A model generated the notes under the pieces. That model was not told the origin of the DNA. It worked only from the letters and a program-made list of their open reading frames with translations, and made no database searches. The position numbers and the translations under genes were made by a program. A DNA stretch of 64,000 nucleotides from Acinetobacter baylyi DSM 14961 = CIP 107474 (GTDB lineage: Bacteria; Pseudomonadota; Gammaproteobacteria; Pseudomonadales; Moraxellaceae), in assembly GCF_000368685.1 (NCBI RefSeq), contig NZ_KB849628.1, forward strand, positions 124,001-188,000, read 5' to 3'. Below are positions 26,820 through 35,847 of this stretch, piece by piece. Every line of letters starts with the position of its first letter. Position 1 is the stretch's first letter.

Positions 26820-27980
26820 ATGTTTATTTATTTTCCAAAAAACTATGTGTGGAGTATGTCCACCGTTATTGCAGCAACGCATGGTGGAAGTATCGGTGAA
26901 ATTGATGAGTTTTGTCGTCCATTATTAGACAAGTCCTCTGATGATGCAGACGTTGGAACGGTTGAATTTTTGCATGCATGGATTGGCGGCGCTGATAAGC
27001 TCATTAAGATGGCTGAACAGGATCTTGAGAAAAACAGAGAATTGTCTGCCGCAAAGAAATATTATCGTGCTGCCCTATATTATTTAATTGCAGAGCGCAT
27101 GCAAGAACAGGGGCATCCTGAACGTTTAAAAGTATATAAACGCTATTTAGAGTTAGCTGAGCTATACCGAAAATATAAAAAAGATGATGTTAAGCGAGTA
27201 GAAATTCCTTATCAAAATAGCCATCTCAGTGCGATTTATGCAAAAGGGAAAACGACAGACGAAAAGCAAGCTATTGTTGTCATGATGAATGGGCTTGATT
27301 CTACTAAAGAGCTGATGTCTTACTGCCCCTTAGCGGATGAACTCGTAGAACGGGGTATATCGGTCCTCATGGTTGACCAACCGGGTACAGGAGAGGCGAT
27401 TCGCTTACAAGATCTGCGTGCTGTCTATAACTCTGAAATTTGGGCTTCTCCAATTGTAGACTGGTTATGTGAACAACCAGAAATTGATCAACATCGTATT
27501 GCTGCTTTTGGTATTTCTTTAGGTGGATATTATTGCCCGCGAGCGGTTGCTTTTGAGCCACGTTTTTGTTGTGCAGCAATTTGGGGTGCAAACCATGATT
27601 GGCGAGCAGTTCAACACGCGCGTCTAAAACGAGAAGGCGAAAATCCAGTTCCACATTATTGGAAACATGTGGAATGGGTATTTGGCGCTCAAGATCAGAA
27701 AGAGTTTTTTGAAATTGCAGAGAATATGCACCTCAATGGAGTGCTTGACCGCATTAAGGTGCCTTTTTTAGTGACGCATGGTGAAAAAGATCGTCAGATT
27801 CCATTGAAGTATGCTTATGAAACCTATGATCAACTAATTAACTCGCCAGACAAAGAGTTATTAGTGATTGATGATGAAATGGGAGGGGTTGAACACAGTT
27901 CAATTGATAATCCACTGAATGCTGGAGCGTATATTGCAGATTGGTTGGCAGAACATTTAAACGGAAAAACTTCAAAGTAA
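26820..27980 (+). CDS. FrsA/DHPON-hydrolase-like alpha/beta hydrolase
   Basis: 386 residues: an N-terminal helical cap of about 130 residues, then the alpha/beta-hydrolase core. Catalytic triad candidates: Ser233 in GISLGGYY, Asp324 in HGEKDRQIP and His359 in GGVEHSS. The layout resembles 2,6-dihydroxypseudooxynicotine hydrolase and other C-C bond hydrolases, so it could cleave the ring-fission product or a diketone side chain. Placement right after the dioxygenase supports this. AGAGG ribosome site; 10 bp after the ferredoxin. Confidence 0.75.
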   Translation: MFIYFPKNYVWSMSTVIAATHGGSIGEIDEFCRPLLDKSSDDADVGTVEFLHAWIGGADKLIKMAEQDLEKNRELSAAKKYYRAALYYLIAERMQEQGHPERLKVYKRYLELAELYRKYKKDDVKRVEIPYQNSHLSAIYAKGKTTDEKQAIVVMMNGLDSTKELMSYCPLADELVERGISVLMVDQPGTGEAIRLQDLRAVYNSEIWASPIVDWLCEQPEIDQHRIAAFGISLGGYYCPRAVAFEPRFCCAAIWGANHDWRAVQHARLKREGENPVPHYWKHVEWVFGAQDQKEFFEIAENMHLNGVLDRIKVPFLVTHGEKDRQIPLKYAYETYDQLINSPDKELLVIDDEMGGVEHSSIDNPLNAGAYIADWLAEHLNGKTSK

Positions 27981-27994
27981 ACTGGAGAAACAAG

Positions 27995-29137
27995 ATGACA
28001 GGGATCGTAGATATTGCCATTGTTGGTGGTGGCATAGGTGGCATGTGTGCAGCCATCCAACTCAAGAAGCTTGGAAAAAACGTATCTTTAATTGAAATTA
28101 AAGATACGCTCAAGCCAATAGGCGCTGGTATTACCTTAAGTGCAGCAACACTTCGCGCACTTAAAGAAATTGGGGTAGTGCAACAGTTATTTGAAGTGTC
28201 TGGACAGTTTTCACAATTTGATATGTACACGTCAGATGGACATAAGGTTGCGGAAACACCAATTAAGCCAGCAGTTGGTGCGGAAGATCTGGTTGCAAAT
28301 AGTATTGGTGTGATACGTACCAAATTTGCAGAAGTGCTGGAAAATAAATTACGTGAGTTAGGTGTAAACGTTATTTTAGGTACTACTGTCGATAAATTGG
28401 AAAATAACCAAGATTCCATCAAGATCCTATTCACCAATGGCCATGAACAACAATTTGACTTAGTGATCGGAGCAGATGGTATACATTCAAAAATACGCCA
28501 TCTTGTCTTTCCCGAACTTGCTGAAAGTACCTTTACCCACCAAGGGGCATGGCGAATTATTGCACCAAAATATTTTGATAACTTTTCAATGCTGATTGGT
28601 AAAACGCTTAAAGCTTCCTTTAGTCCAATTAGTGATTCACAAAGTTATATGTGCGTACTAGATCATCGTGAGAATGATGATTTTATTGAACCGCATTTAT
28701 GGCCTGCAAAACTCTCCAATTTATTAGCCGAATTTGGTAGCGTTGTTCAAGAAGTAAAAGCTGATATCGATCAAGGAAAAATTAAAGCGGAAGATATTCT
28801 TTACCGTCCATTACATACCTTACTGGTCAAAGAATCTTGGCATAAAGGTCGTGTTGTTTTATTGGGTGATGCAGTACATGCAACGACGCCACATCTTGCT
28901 TCAGGTGCAGGCCTCGCAATTGAGGGGGCGATACTTTTAAGTGAAGAATTAGCAAAAGATCAACCCTTAGAACATGCTTTGACTCACTATCAAGCACGAC
29001 ATTTTGATCGAGCAAAAATGGTGATCGATGTCTCGACTCGTCTAGGTGAAATTGAAATGAGTAATGGTTCATCTGTCGAACATAAAGAACTTGCCTCTAA
29101 AGCATTTGAAATTTTGACACAGCCACTTAAGGCCTAA
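27995..29137 (+). CDS. Class A FAD-dependent aromatic hydroxylase
   Basis: 380 residues from ATG 27995; the open frame upstream lies inside the previous gene. N-terminal Rossmann motif VGGGIGGMCAA, a GADGIHSKIR (DG) motif mid-protein and GDAVHATTPHLASGAG (GD motif) near 290 are all typical of salicylate/3-hydroxybenzoate-hydroxylase-type monooxygenases. It uses NAD(P)H and O2 to hydroxylate a phenolic ring and would supply the diol for the extradiol dioxygenase. Followed by a strong hairpin. Confidence 0.85.
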   Translation: MTGIVDIAIVGGGIGGMCAAIQLKKLGKNVSLIEIKDTLKPIGAGITLSAATLRALKEIGVVQQLFEVSGQFSQFDMYTSDGHKVAETPIKPAVGAEDLVANSIGVIRTKFAEVLENKLRELGVNVILGTTVDKLENNQDSIKILFTNGHEQQFDLVIGADGIHSKIRHLVFPELAESTFTHQGAWRIIAPKYFDNFSMLIGKTLKASFSPISDSQSYMCVLDHRENDDFIEPHLWPAKLSNLLAEFGSVVQEVKADIDQGKIKAEDILYRPLHTLLVKESWHKGRVVLLGDAVHATTPHLASGAGLAIEGAILLSEELAKDQPLEHALTHYQARHFDRAKMVIDVSTRLGEIEMSNGSSVEHKELASKAFEILTQPLKA

Positions 29138-29147
29138 TACTTAAAAC

Positions 29148-29186
29148 TAGCCCAAAGAAGAGTCGAGAGCTTTGGGCTAAATTTTT
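29148..29186 (+). terminator. Hairpin between the hydroxylase and FAH genes
   Basis: 10-bp perfect stem TAGCCCAAAG/CTTTGGGCTA, 12-nt loop, then AAATTTTT. It may be a partial terminator lowering expression of the next gene, which starts 22 bp later. Confidence 0.65.
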
Positions 29187-29207
29187 GCAATAATATAGAG
29201 GTGAAAT

Positions 29208-30185
29208 ATGAAGTTTGCCACAATAAAAAATGGGACTCGTGACGGCCAATTAGTTTTTGTAAGCCGCGATTTAAGATTTGCCAGATCTATTCCAGAATTT
29301 GCACAAAATATGTTGCAATTATTAGAACAATGGAACGAGCTAGAAAATAAGCTCTATGAAGCTTATGAATTATTCAATGATAATCCTGATAAAGATGGAT
29401 TTGTATTTGATCTTCAAAATACTTTAGCACCGTTACCGCGCTGTTTTCAGTTTGTAGATGGCTCAGCTTTTTTAAATCATGGCAAAATTATGAAAGAAGC
29501 CTACAAAATTAAAAATGAAGAACCTGAAGGGATTCCGATTTTAATACAACGCCAAAGTGATGACTTTCGTTCAGGCCTTGAGAATTATGCTTTTCCTTCT
29601 ACAAAAGATTTATGCGATTTCGAAGCAGAATTTGCAGTGGCTGTAACAGATATTCCAATGGGAAGTTCCAAAGATAAAATTAAATCTAGTATCAAATTAG
29701 TCATGATTTTAAATGATGTGAGCATGCGGGCAATTTTAAATCGTGAAATAAAAATGGGATTTGGTTTTATTCAAGCAAAAACCGCCACGATTTTTGCGCC
29801 AGTTGCAGTAACACCTGATGAGCTTGGGAAAGCTTGGAAAAATGAAAAAATAGCGCTGAATATTGAAGTCAAGCGAAATGATCAGTGGTTTGGAGCACCA
29901 AACGGAAACGAGATGAATTACTCCTTTAGTGATCTTATTTCCCATCTAATTTATAACCGCAATATTAAGGCTGGGACTATTATTGGGTCAGGTACTGTAT
30001 CAAATAAGGATGCACAACATACTGGTTCCGCTTGTCTGGCCGAAAAAATTGCCTTGGACGTCATTGAGCACGGTGCGGCGAAGAGTGAGTTTATTCAATA
30101 TGGTGAAACTGTTGAGATTAATGTCTTCGATAAAAGTAAAAAATCAATATTTGGGGCTATTAAAACAAAGTTTATTCCTTGTTAA
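29208..30185 (+). CDS. Fumarylacetoacetate hydrolase family protein
   Basis: 325 residues. The FAH core occupies the second half, with the acidic metal site DFEAEFAVAV, the LNDVSMRAI segment and GSGTVSNKDA. The long N-terminal part with LPRCFQFVDGSAF is typical of the two-domain FAH type. It hydrolyses a C-C bond in a 1,3-dioxo acid, or acts as a decarboxylase/isomerase on ring-cleavage products. It closes the plus-strand operon. AGAGG ribosome site. Confidence 0.82.
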   Translation: MKFATIKNGTRDGQLVFVSRDLRFARSIPEFAQNMLQLLEQWNELENKLYEAYELFNDNPDKDGFVFDLQNTLAPLPRCFQFVDGSAFLNHGKIMKEAYKIKNEEPEGIPILIQRQSDDFRSGLENYAFPSTKDLCDFEAEFAVAVTDIPMGSSKDKIKSSIKLVMILNDVSMRAILNREIKMGFGFIQAKTATIFAPVAVTPDELGKAWKNEKIALNIEVKRNDQWFGAPNGNEMNYSFSDLISHLIYNRNIKAGTIIGSGTVSNKDAQHTGSACLAEKIALDVIEHGAAKSEFIQYGETVEINVFDKSKKSIFGAIKTKFIPC

Positions 30186-30667
30186 CACTGGCTCATTTTT
30201 TATAATGACGAGTTTAAGTAAAATCAATAAATAATAAAATTAGTTATTGTGGAGATACTTTTATTTTTAAGGTTTCTAAACATCTTGGAAATAAAACAAT
30301 ATATAAATTAATCTAAATTGTAGTTAATACCTGATAAAAAAGGACTAAAGCGATCACTAGAGTTAATGCATAAAATGTACCGCTTTAGTCCTTATTTTCC
30401 AGAATGCATAAATTTTTTAATTGTTAGTGATGCTGTAAGCAGTATAAAGGCATTAAAAACTACAAAAAATAGAATCAAGCTCACTCTATCGATTTCGTTA
30501 ATAATACCTGAATCGGAAGCGTTTTATAATATTAGCCAAACCCATTATAAACATGACTTGATGGGAAACATATTTAAACTGAAAAAAATTTAGCTGAGAT
30601 CAAATATCGATAATTCTGTGATCAGAATTCATCATTATTGCAAATAAAATGGCTAAGGCAATTTATT
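30186..30667. other. Intergenic region with terminator and a possible gene remnant
   Basis: 482 bp. A 13-bp perfect stem AAGGACTAAAGCG/CGCTTTAGTCCTT (30340-30352 with 30381-30393, 28-nt loop, then TTATTTT) should terminate the FAH operon. On the minus strand, 30392-30515 holds a start-less open stretch with one hydrophobic segment (VSLILFFVVFNAFILL) ending in a stop, perhaps the tail of a lost membrane protein. The plus-strand frame at 30366-30593 has no coding character. Confidence 0.45.
30340..30397 (+). terminator. Long-stem terminator after the FAH operon
   Basis: 13-bp perfect stem with a 28-nt loop; T-rich on both outer sides, so it could also work for minus-strand transcripts from the MarR side. 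Confidence 0.55.
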
Positions 30668-31105
30668 TTACATTTGATCAACTTTGTTACGCAGTTTTTT
30701 TAATAAAATGAATAGCTGATCTTTTTCAGCTTCTTCAAACTCTTCAAGAAGTTGTTTTTCTCTCTCAATTGCAAAATCTGAAGCAACCTCATAAAGCTCT
30801 TGACCCATTTCAGTTAAATTAATAGCATAGGTTCGTTTATCTTCAGAATGTCCGTTAACTTCAATATATTTTTTCTCTTCAAGTTTCTTAACTGTGCGAC
30901 TCACTGCTGCTTTATCTAATCCCAAAATATCACTAATTTTTTGTACGGAACAATCAGAAGCACTGGATAGCACTGAAATGATTCGCCATTCGGTCATTCC
31001 AATACCAAATTTTTGTGTATAAGCAGTACTTGATTTCAACATAAGCTTGTTTGCCAACATGTTGATTTGTGCAGTGGCATGACGGTCAATATTAATTTTT
31101 TGCAT
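30668..31105 (-). CDS. MarR-family transcriptional regulator
   Basis: 145 residues. Winged helix-turn-helix in residues 40-100: GMTEWRIISVL, then CSVQKISDILGLDKAAVSRTVKKLEEKKYIEV, and the wing SEDKRTYAINLT. Dimerisation helices lie at both ends. MarR proteins bind 16-20-bp dyads and release them on binding a phenolic ligand. It lies downstream of the cyclase gene on the same strand, possibly co-transcribed, and is the only regulator inside this cluster. It is therefore the likely ligand of the dyads at 25405 and 33170. Confidence 0.88.
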   Translation of the reverse strand: MQKINIDRHATAQINMLANKLMLKSSTAYTQKFGIGMTEWRIISVLSSASDCSVQKISDILGLDKAAVSRTVKKLEEKKYIEVNGHSEDKRTYAINLTEMGQELYEVASDFAIEREKQLLEEFEEAEKDQLFILLKKLRNKVDQM

Positions 31106-31217
31106 TCGATGATCGTTGATATAGAGGAGAGTATGAAATTATACAGAATCAACAAATTAAGGATATATTTAACTTTGTAGAAAAATATATCCTTAACATT
31201 TATCTTTTTTATAAGCT

Positions 31218-32003
31218 TTATAAAATTGCAACTGCGCGCACAAAACCAGCAGATGCATGTTTAATTTTATAAGGAAAACATGATACTAAAAATCCGTAGT
31301 CGGGTAGGCTTTCAAGATTTGCCAATTTTTCCATCTGTCCATAGCCAATATCTCGACCAGCTTTATGTCCCTCCCAAATAATAGAGGCATCTTTTGTTTC
31401 AGCAAATCTTTCCTTGGTATATTTAAAAGGTGCATCCCAACTCCATGCATCTGTACCAACAACACGAACACCTTGTTCTAGCATCCATAAAGTCGCTTCA
31501 CGACCAATTCCGCAGCCCTTAGCTAAATATTCGGGTTGACCAAAATAAGCCCCAGCTGAGGTATTAATAAGTACAATATCTAAAGGATTCAGCGTATATC
31601 CAATTCTATTTAATTCTTGCTGTATCTCAGTTGCCGAAACTACATGCCCATCTGGTTTATTCCGGAAATCCAGTTTGACACCGGGTCGAAAACACCAGTC
31701 TAAAGGTAACTCGTCTATTCCATAAGCTGGTTTTCCACCATCGGTTGTAGAACTATAATGCCAGGGCGCATCCATATGTGTCCCACTATGTGTGGTAATC
31801 ACTAATCGTTCTGCTGCCCAGGCTTCTTCACCTGGTAAATCTTTTAATGCTAGTCCAGGAAACATGGCCTCCATTTCGGGCCAACCTTCTTGATGATCCA
31901 TATATTCAATTTTAGGGAGTAAAGGAGGCGGGTCGGTATAGGGGTTATTTTCTAAAGTAACAGAGAGGTCAATATATTTTCGATCTTTAAGAAAATTTTC
32001 CAT
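31218..32003 (-). CDS. Cyclase-family metal hydrolase, isatin-hydrolase-like
   Basis: 261 residues. The metal-binding signature THSGTHMDAPWHY (HxGTHxDxPxH) of the cyclase/kynurenine-formamidase superfamily is at residues about 91-103. Later segments DAWSWDAPF, IWEGHKAGRDIGY and SAGFVRAVAI resemble bacterial isatin hydrolases as I remember them. That would give hydrolysis of an amide or lactam, such as isatin to isatinate, with Mn(2+). The exact substrate is an inference. It sits 30 bp downstream of the outer-membrane channel gene. Confidence 0.78.
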   Translation of the reverse strand: MENFLKDRKYIDLSVTLENNPYTDPPPLLPKIEYMDHQEGWPEMEAMFPGLALKDLPGEEAWAAERLVITTHSGTHMDAPWHYSSTTDGGKPAYGIDELPLDWCFRPGVKLDFRNKPDGHVVSATEIQQELNRIGYTLNPLDIVLINTSAGAYFGQPEYLAKGCGIGREATLWMLEQGVRVVGTDAWSWDAPFKYTKERFAETKDASIIWEGHKAGRDIGYGQMEKLANLESLPDYGFLVSCFPYKIKHASAGFVRAVAIL

Positions 32004-32033
32004 AATTTATCACCTGTGAAGATATTGATTTCT

Positions 32034-32963
32034 TTAAAATTTGATCGCTGCACTTAACCAGAAAGTTTGCCCTTCAGATTTATTTTTTGCTTCTACATCT
32101 TTAATCCAGCTCGCACTGACTAATGGACCTTTTCCATTCATAAATTGATATTGGATAGCAGGCCCAATAGAAAATGATTGTGTTTTTGAATCCTTAATTT
32201 CTTGCCCATCTAATTCATCATTTTCAAATTGAGTGTAGTAATATCCTGTGGCTCCAAAACGCCAGTTATTGCTATGGTAAACAAGCAAGTAATCGACAGT
32301 GAGTTCATTACCTGTCTTATAATGAGAATCAGAATTTTTCCAGTTAAAATTAAACATGGGACTGATCGCAGCCTCAATTCCATTATCAAATTTGTATTTA
32401 AGTGCTAGACGCGGAGCGATTGAGAAATAATGCCCTGAAACATTAACATCGTGGCTTTTACTATACGTGCCGATGGGTAAAACAAAACCTAAACCAGCAA
32501 CCATTTGCCATTGTTTTTGTTGACCTCTATTCCATTGAAGAATTAATGGCTCAAACAAAACATCGGAGAGTCCATCATCATTAAGTTTGACATCTCCATA
32601 TGGGGTATCAATTTGATTTTTTAAGTCAACATAAGTTCCAATAATCTCAGATATCGTAATATCAGACCCTAAGATTTTTTTGTCCCAAGTGGTTGTAAGC
32701 CTTAAAGTTTGTGCAGCCACTTTGAGATCTTGATCATATTTTTTATTGCCACTCTGATCATTAAATTGATCTGCGGTAGAATAACTAGAAATGATTTGTA
32801 GATAATTTCCAGTAACTGGAGGAAATTCTGCAATAAAAAATTGTGTGGTACCGCCAGGTAAGGTAGGGTTGCCATTTGGTGCTGCCAAAGTATTACCTGA
32901 TACTATCAGTAATGAAAGGCTAGCTATAGCCATTGATGCAGAGCGTTTTAAATGAATATGCAT
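32034..32963 (-). CDS. Outer-membrane channel of the MetA/SphA family
   Basis: 309 residues with a signal peptide (ends near SGNTLAA). The LPGGTTQFF start of the mature part and the repeated short beta strands fit the 'MetA-pathway of phenol degradation' family (PF13557), and the chain ends in a C-terminal Phe (AAIKF). These proteins are found in aromatic-degradation clusters and are thought to let hydrophobic substrates cross the outer membrane. First gene of the minus-strand unit; promoter in the dyad 33170-33205. Confidence 0.82.
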   Translation of the reverse strand: MHIHLKRSASMAIASLSLLIVSGNTLAAPNGNPTLPGGTTQFFIAEFPPVTGNYLQIISSYSTADQFNDQSGNKKYDQDLKVAAQTLRLTTTWDKKILGSDITISEIIGTYVDLKNQIDTPYGDVKLNDDGLSDVLFEPLILQWNRGQQKQWQMVAGLGFVLPIGTYSKSHDVNVSGHYFSIAPRLALKYKFDNGIEAAISPMFNFNWKNSDSHYKTGNELTVDYLLVYHSNNWRFGATGYYYTQFENDELDGQEIKDSKTQSFSIGPAIQYQFMNGKGPLVSASWIKDVEAKNKSEGQTFWLSAAIKF

Positions 32964-33445
32964 TGTTTATTCCTTGTACAATCCAAACCATCCGATGTTT
33001 GGAGATAATCCTGTTATCTAGCTTTTCTAGAGCAATAAAAATCCTTATCCATCTTTTAAAAGATGAAAATAAAAAATTATTTAATTTAGTGACTTAAGTT
33101 TAGATTTTTGAGTTTTCACCAATCATGAGCATCTCCTATGCGTTTAAAATTCATCCGAAAACTTATTAAATACCAATATTGTTGATGTGTCAACAATATT
33201 GGTATTGATGTCTAAATAGTGACCAATTTTGTGGATGCCTTAAACTTAGAAAATGAAACCGAATAATACGATATACCTTTAAAATAATTGCCGAATTTAA
33301 AAATTCGGTGCCATTTTTGATAAGAAAAAAAGTAACAAGCCCGATAGAGTTAAATCAGACAAAATCTGCGTGAAAAATACCTTTTGGTTTTTCAGCGATT
33401 CACAGCCATGGAGTGATGTCAGTTTAATTTTTTAGGGATGATTTA
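32964..33445. other. Divergent intergenic region between two outer-membrane channel genes
   Basis: 482 bp without a supported gene. It contains the operator/promoter at 33165-33205 for the minus-strand gene; the plus-strand gene has an AGGGATGATTTA ribosome site but I see no convincing -35/-10 pair for it. A hairpin AATTGCCGAATTTAAAAATTCGGTGCC lies about 33282-33310, described here by its CCGAATT/AATTCGG arms. Confidence 0.5.
33170..33205. promoter_or_regulatory. 36-bp palindromic operator upstream of the channel/cyclase unit
   Basis: Arms of 16 bp (ATACCAATATTGTTGA and its complement) around TGTG. It shares the core GTTGATGTGTCAACAAT with the dyad at 25405. On the minus strand TTGACA (33188-33193) lies 17 bp from TTTAAT (33165-33170), so the operator again covers the -35. 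Confidence 0.75.
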
Positions 33446-34315
33446 ATGAAAACAATGTTTAAGTATTCGTGTTTCGCGTTTTTATTTTTTAATTCGATTG
33501 GAAGCAGCCATGCCTTAGATGCTGATGCTGGTGGGATTGGTCCCGTGCCAGCAGGTACAAATTTCTTTGCTTATTATTATCAACATGCAGAACGGGATAA
33601 GTTGTATGTAGGAGATAAGGAAGTTGCGGGAGATCAAAAACTCGTCAGTGATGTGATGTTGTTTCGATTTGGTCATTATTATAACTTCCTCAATATTCCA
33701 ATGACCACACAGTTGATTGTTCCTTTCTCAAAAATAGAAGCCAAAGAAGATATTGCAAGTTTAGGCTCTGACCAGGGCTTGGGCGATTTGTGTTTTGCAC
33801 AAGGATTATATTTTTATCGTAATGATGCGATAAAAGGTTCGGCCATGTTTACTCAATATTTGACTGTCCCTACAGGGGATTATGATCGAAATAAGAGTCT
33901 GAATGTCGGTGAAAACCGTTATAAATACATTGCCCAACTGAGTTTTACGCGCAGAATTCTACCCAAAGTCGCATGGGAAATCATTGGTGATACCACTTTC
34001 TACAGCACCAACAACGATTTAGCATCAGGTGGCAAACTTGAGCAAGATAATGGCTTTCAAATTCAGACCAATGCTCGTTACTTTCTCAAGGACAATTGGG
34101 ATTTGCGTGCAGCGCTGTCTTACGCAGATTTTGGCAATATCGAAAAAAATGGTTTAAAAACCGATGGAACCAAACAATCAAAATTTTGGGTAGGCACCAG
34201 TTATTCGCCAACCAAAACCACTAATTTTATTGTCTATACAGGCCGTGACATTGAAGTCGAAAACGGCTTTAAAGAAAATCTGCGTGTGAACTTTAGATTT
34301 GTAAAATTATTTTAA
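33446..34315 (+). CDS. Outer-membrane channel of the MetA/SphA family, second copy
   Basis: 289 residues with signal peptide (cleavage near SSHA-LDAD). The GGIGPVPAGTNFFAYYY start of the mature protein, the VPTGDYDRNKSLNVGENRYKY segment and an aromatic C-terminus (VKLF) identify the PF13557 family. It is only distantly similar to the channel at 32034. It begins the second catabolic island and is followed by an AAHS-type transporter, suggesting an outer- plus inner-membrane uptake route for one compound. Confidence 0.82.
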   Translation: MKTMFKYSCFAFLFFNSIGSSHALDADAGGIGPVPAGTNFFAYYYQHAERDKLYVGDKEVAGDQKLVSDVMLFRFGHYYNFLNIPMTTQLIVPFSKIEAKEDIASLGSDQGLGDLCFAQGLYFYRNDAIKGSAMFTQYLTVPTGDYDRNKSLNVGENRYKYIAQLSFTRRILPKVAWEIIGDTTFYSTNNDLASGGKLEQDNGFQIQTNARYFLKDNWDLRAALSYADFGNIEKNGLKTDGTKQSKFWVGTSYSPTKTTNFIVYTGRDIEVENGFKENLRVNFRFVKLF

Positions 34316-34439
34316 ATATGAACTGCGTATAGGGGAATGTAGCATCAAAATCTAGCATATAAAAATTGATGAAAAACAAGACAAAACCCTATTTGCACAT
34401 GATAAAGCGTCCCAAATGTTTTCACATTGGAGGTGAAAA

Positions 34440-35792
34440 ATGTCAACAATGAGTTTAAATATTAACGATCTGCTCAATCAGGCAAAATTTTCAAAATTTC
34501 ATTTGAGTGTGGTGTTTTGGTGCACTCTCATTAATATCTGTGATGGTTACGATCTGGTGATCTATGGCGTGGTTTTACCTCGGCTTATGGAGCAATGGTC
34601 ACTCACTTCAGTTCAAGCTGGTATGCTGGCCAGTACCGCCATGTGTGGCATGCTGGTGGGTGCATTAAGTTGTGGTATTTTGGCAGACAAGTTTGGTCGA
34701 AAGCGTGTGCTGCTGCTGTGTGTATTTTTTCTCAGCACGTTTACATTATTGGGTAGTTTTGCATCCACCCCAACCGAATTTGCCATTTTAAGATTTCTGG
34801 CTGGACTGGGAATTGGCGGCGCCATGCCGAATGTAGTGGCACTGACTTCTGAATATTCTCCCAAAAAATCGCGTGTCACGATGGTCAGTATCATGTCGTG
34901 TGGATATGCGGTGGGCGCCATAATTTCAGCATTGGTCGGTTCAATTCTGGTTGAGCGCTTTGGCTGGCAAATTATGTTTATATTGGCGGGTATTCCCTTG
35001 TTGTTTATTCCGATCATATGGAAGTATTTGCCCGAGTCACTGGTGTTTAATGTCAAAAAGAACAATACCGAAAAGGCACACGCATTAATTGCAAAAGTCG
35101 ATCCAACGGTTCTTGTAAGCCAGCACACCAAGCTGGTTTTAAATGAATCTTTAGAAAAAGCCTATGGATCACGTCGAGTTTTATTTCAAGAGGGACGCGC
35201 CGCAGGAACACTTAAATTCTGGATCGCATTTTTTATGTGCTTATTGGTGGTTTATGCGCTCAGCAGTTGGTTACCAAAGCTGATGTACAATGCTGGCTAT
35301 CCATTGGGCAAAAGCATTCTGTTTTTGTTAGCGATGAATGTGGGTGGAATTATTGGCGGAACAACCAGCGGTATGTTGGCAGATAAATTTAAGATCAAAC
35401 CAGTGGTGATTAGTTTGTTCTGTATTGCGGCTCTGTCACTGATTGCGCTGGGTTTTAACACATCAGCCATTATTCTGTATACCTTGGTTGCGGTGGCAGG
35501 TGCATCCATTCAAGGCGCTTCGATTTTACTTTATAGTTATGTGGCACAGTTTTATCCACTGGTGGCAAATTCAACAGGCATTGGCTGGGCCTCTGCAATT
35601 GGTCGTACAGGTGCCATCATGGGGCCAATTCTGGCTGGTATGCTGCTGGTATTGAATCTACCGCATTTGATGAACTTTGTACTGATTAGCGTTCCCGCTT
35701 TGATTGCTGCAATCTCAATCGGCTTTTTGACGACAAGCAAGAAAAAAGTGGAGCAGCCTGTTGCTCTCGTTACTCAGCAATCGCTTGAATAA
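34440..35792 (+). CDS. MFS aromatic acid:H+ symporter (AAHS family)
   Basis: 450 residues, 12 predicted helices. The first helix carries the AAHS-type DGYDLVIYG motif, and loop 2-3 has ADKFGRKRVLL (the MFS G-x-x-x-D/R-x-G-R-K/R motif). These transporters import benzoate-like and muconate-like acids with protons. Strong GGAGGTGAAAA ribosome site. It is followed by a bidirectional terminator. Confidence 0.9.
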   Translation: MSTMSLNINDLLNQAKFSKFHLSVVFWCTLINICDGYDLVIYGVVLPRLMEQWSLTSVQAGMLASTAMCGMLVGALSCGILADKFGRKRVLLLCVFFLSTFTLLGSFASTPTEFAILRFLAGLGIGGAMPNVVALTSEYSPKKSRVTMVSIMSCGYAVGAIISALVGSILVERFGWQIMFILAGIPLLFIPIIWKYLPESLVFNVKKNNTEKAHALIAKVDPTVLVSQHTKLVLNESLEKAYGSRRVLFQEGRAAGTLKFWIAFFMCLLVVYALSSWLPKLMYNAGYPLGKSILFLLAMNVGGIIGGTTSGMLADKFKIKPVVISLFCIAALSLIALGFNTSAIILYTLVAVAGASIQGASILLYSYVAQFYPLVANSTGIGWASAIGRTGAIMGPILAGMLLVLNLPHLMNFVLISVPALIAAISIGFLTTSKKKVEQPVALVTQQSLE

Positions 35793-35809
35793 TACAAAAA
35801 CGTTTAAAT

Positions 35810-35839
35810 AAAAAAGCTGAAGACGACTTCAGCTTTTTT
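35810..35839. terminator. Bidirectional rho-independent terminator
   Basis: 13-bp perfect stem (AAAAAAGCTGAAG and its complement) with a 4-nt loop ACGA, A-run on one side and T-run on the other, between convergent genes. Confidence 0.9.
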
Positions 35840-35847
35840 ATTTTGAA

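Noticed and set aside
30366..30593. 75-codon plus-strand frame after the FAH gene
   Set aside because: No ribosome site, overlaps a long-stem terminator, composition unlike a protein; treated as non-coding.
34410..34440. Dyad TTTTCAC...GGTGAAAA before the AAHS transporter as another IclR operator
   Set aside because: It contains the ribosome site and has a different spacing from the 14-bp dyads; probably coincidental.
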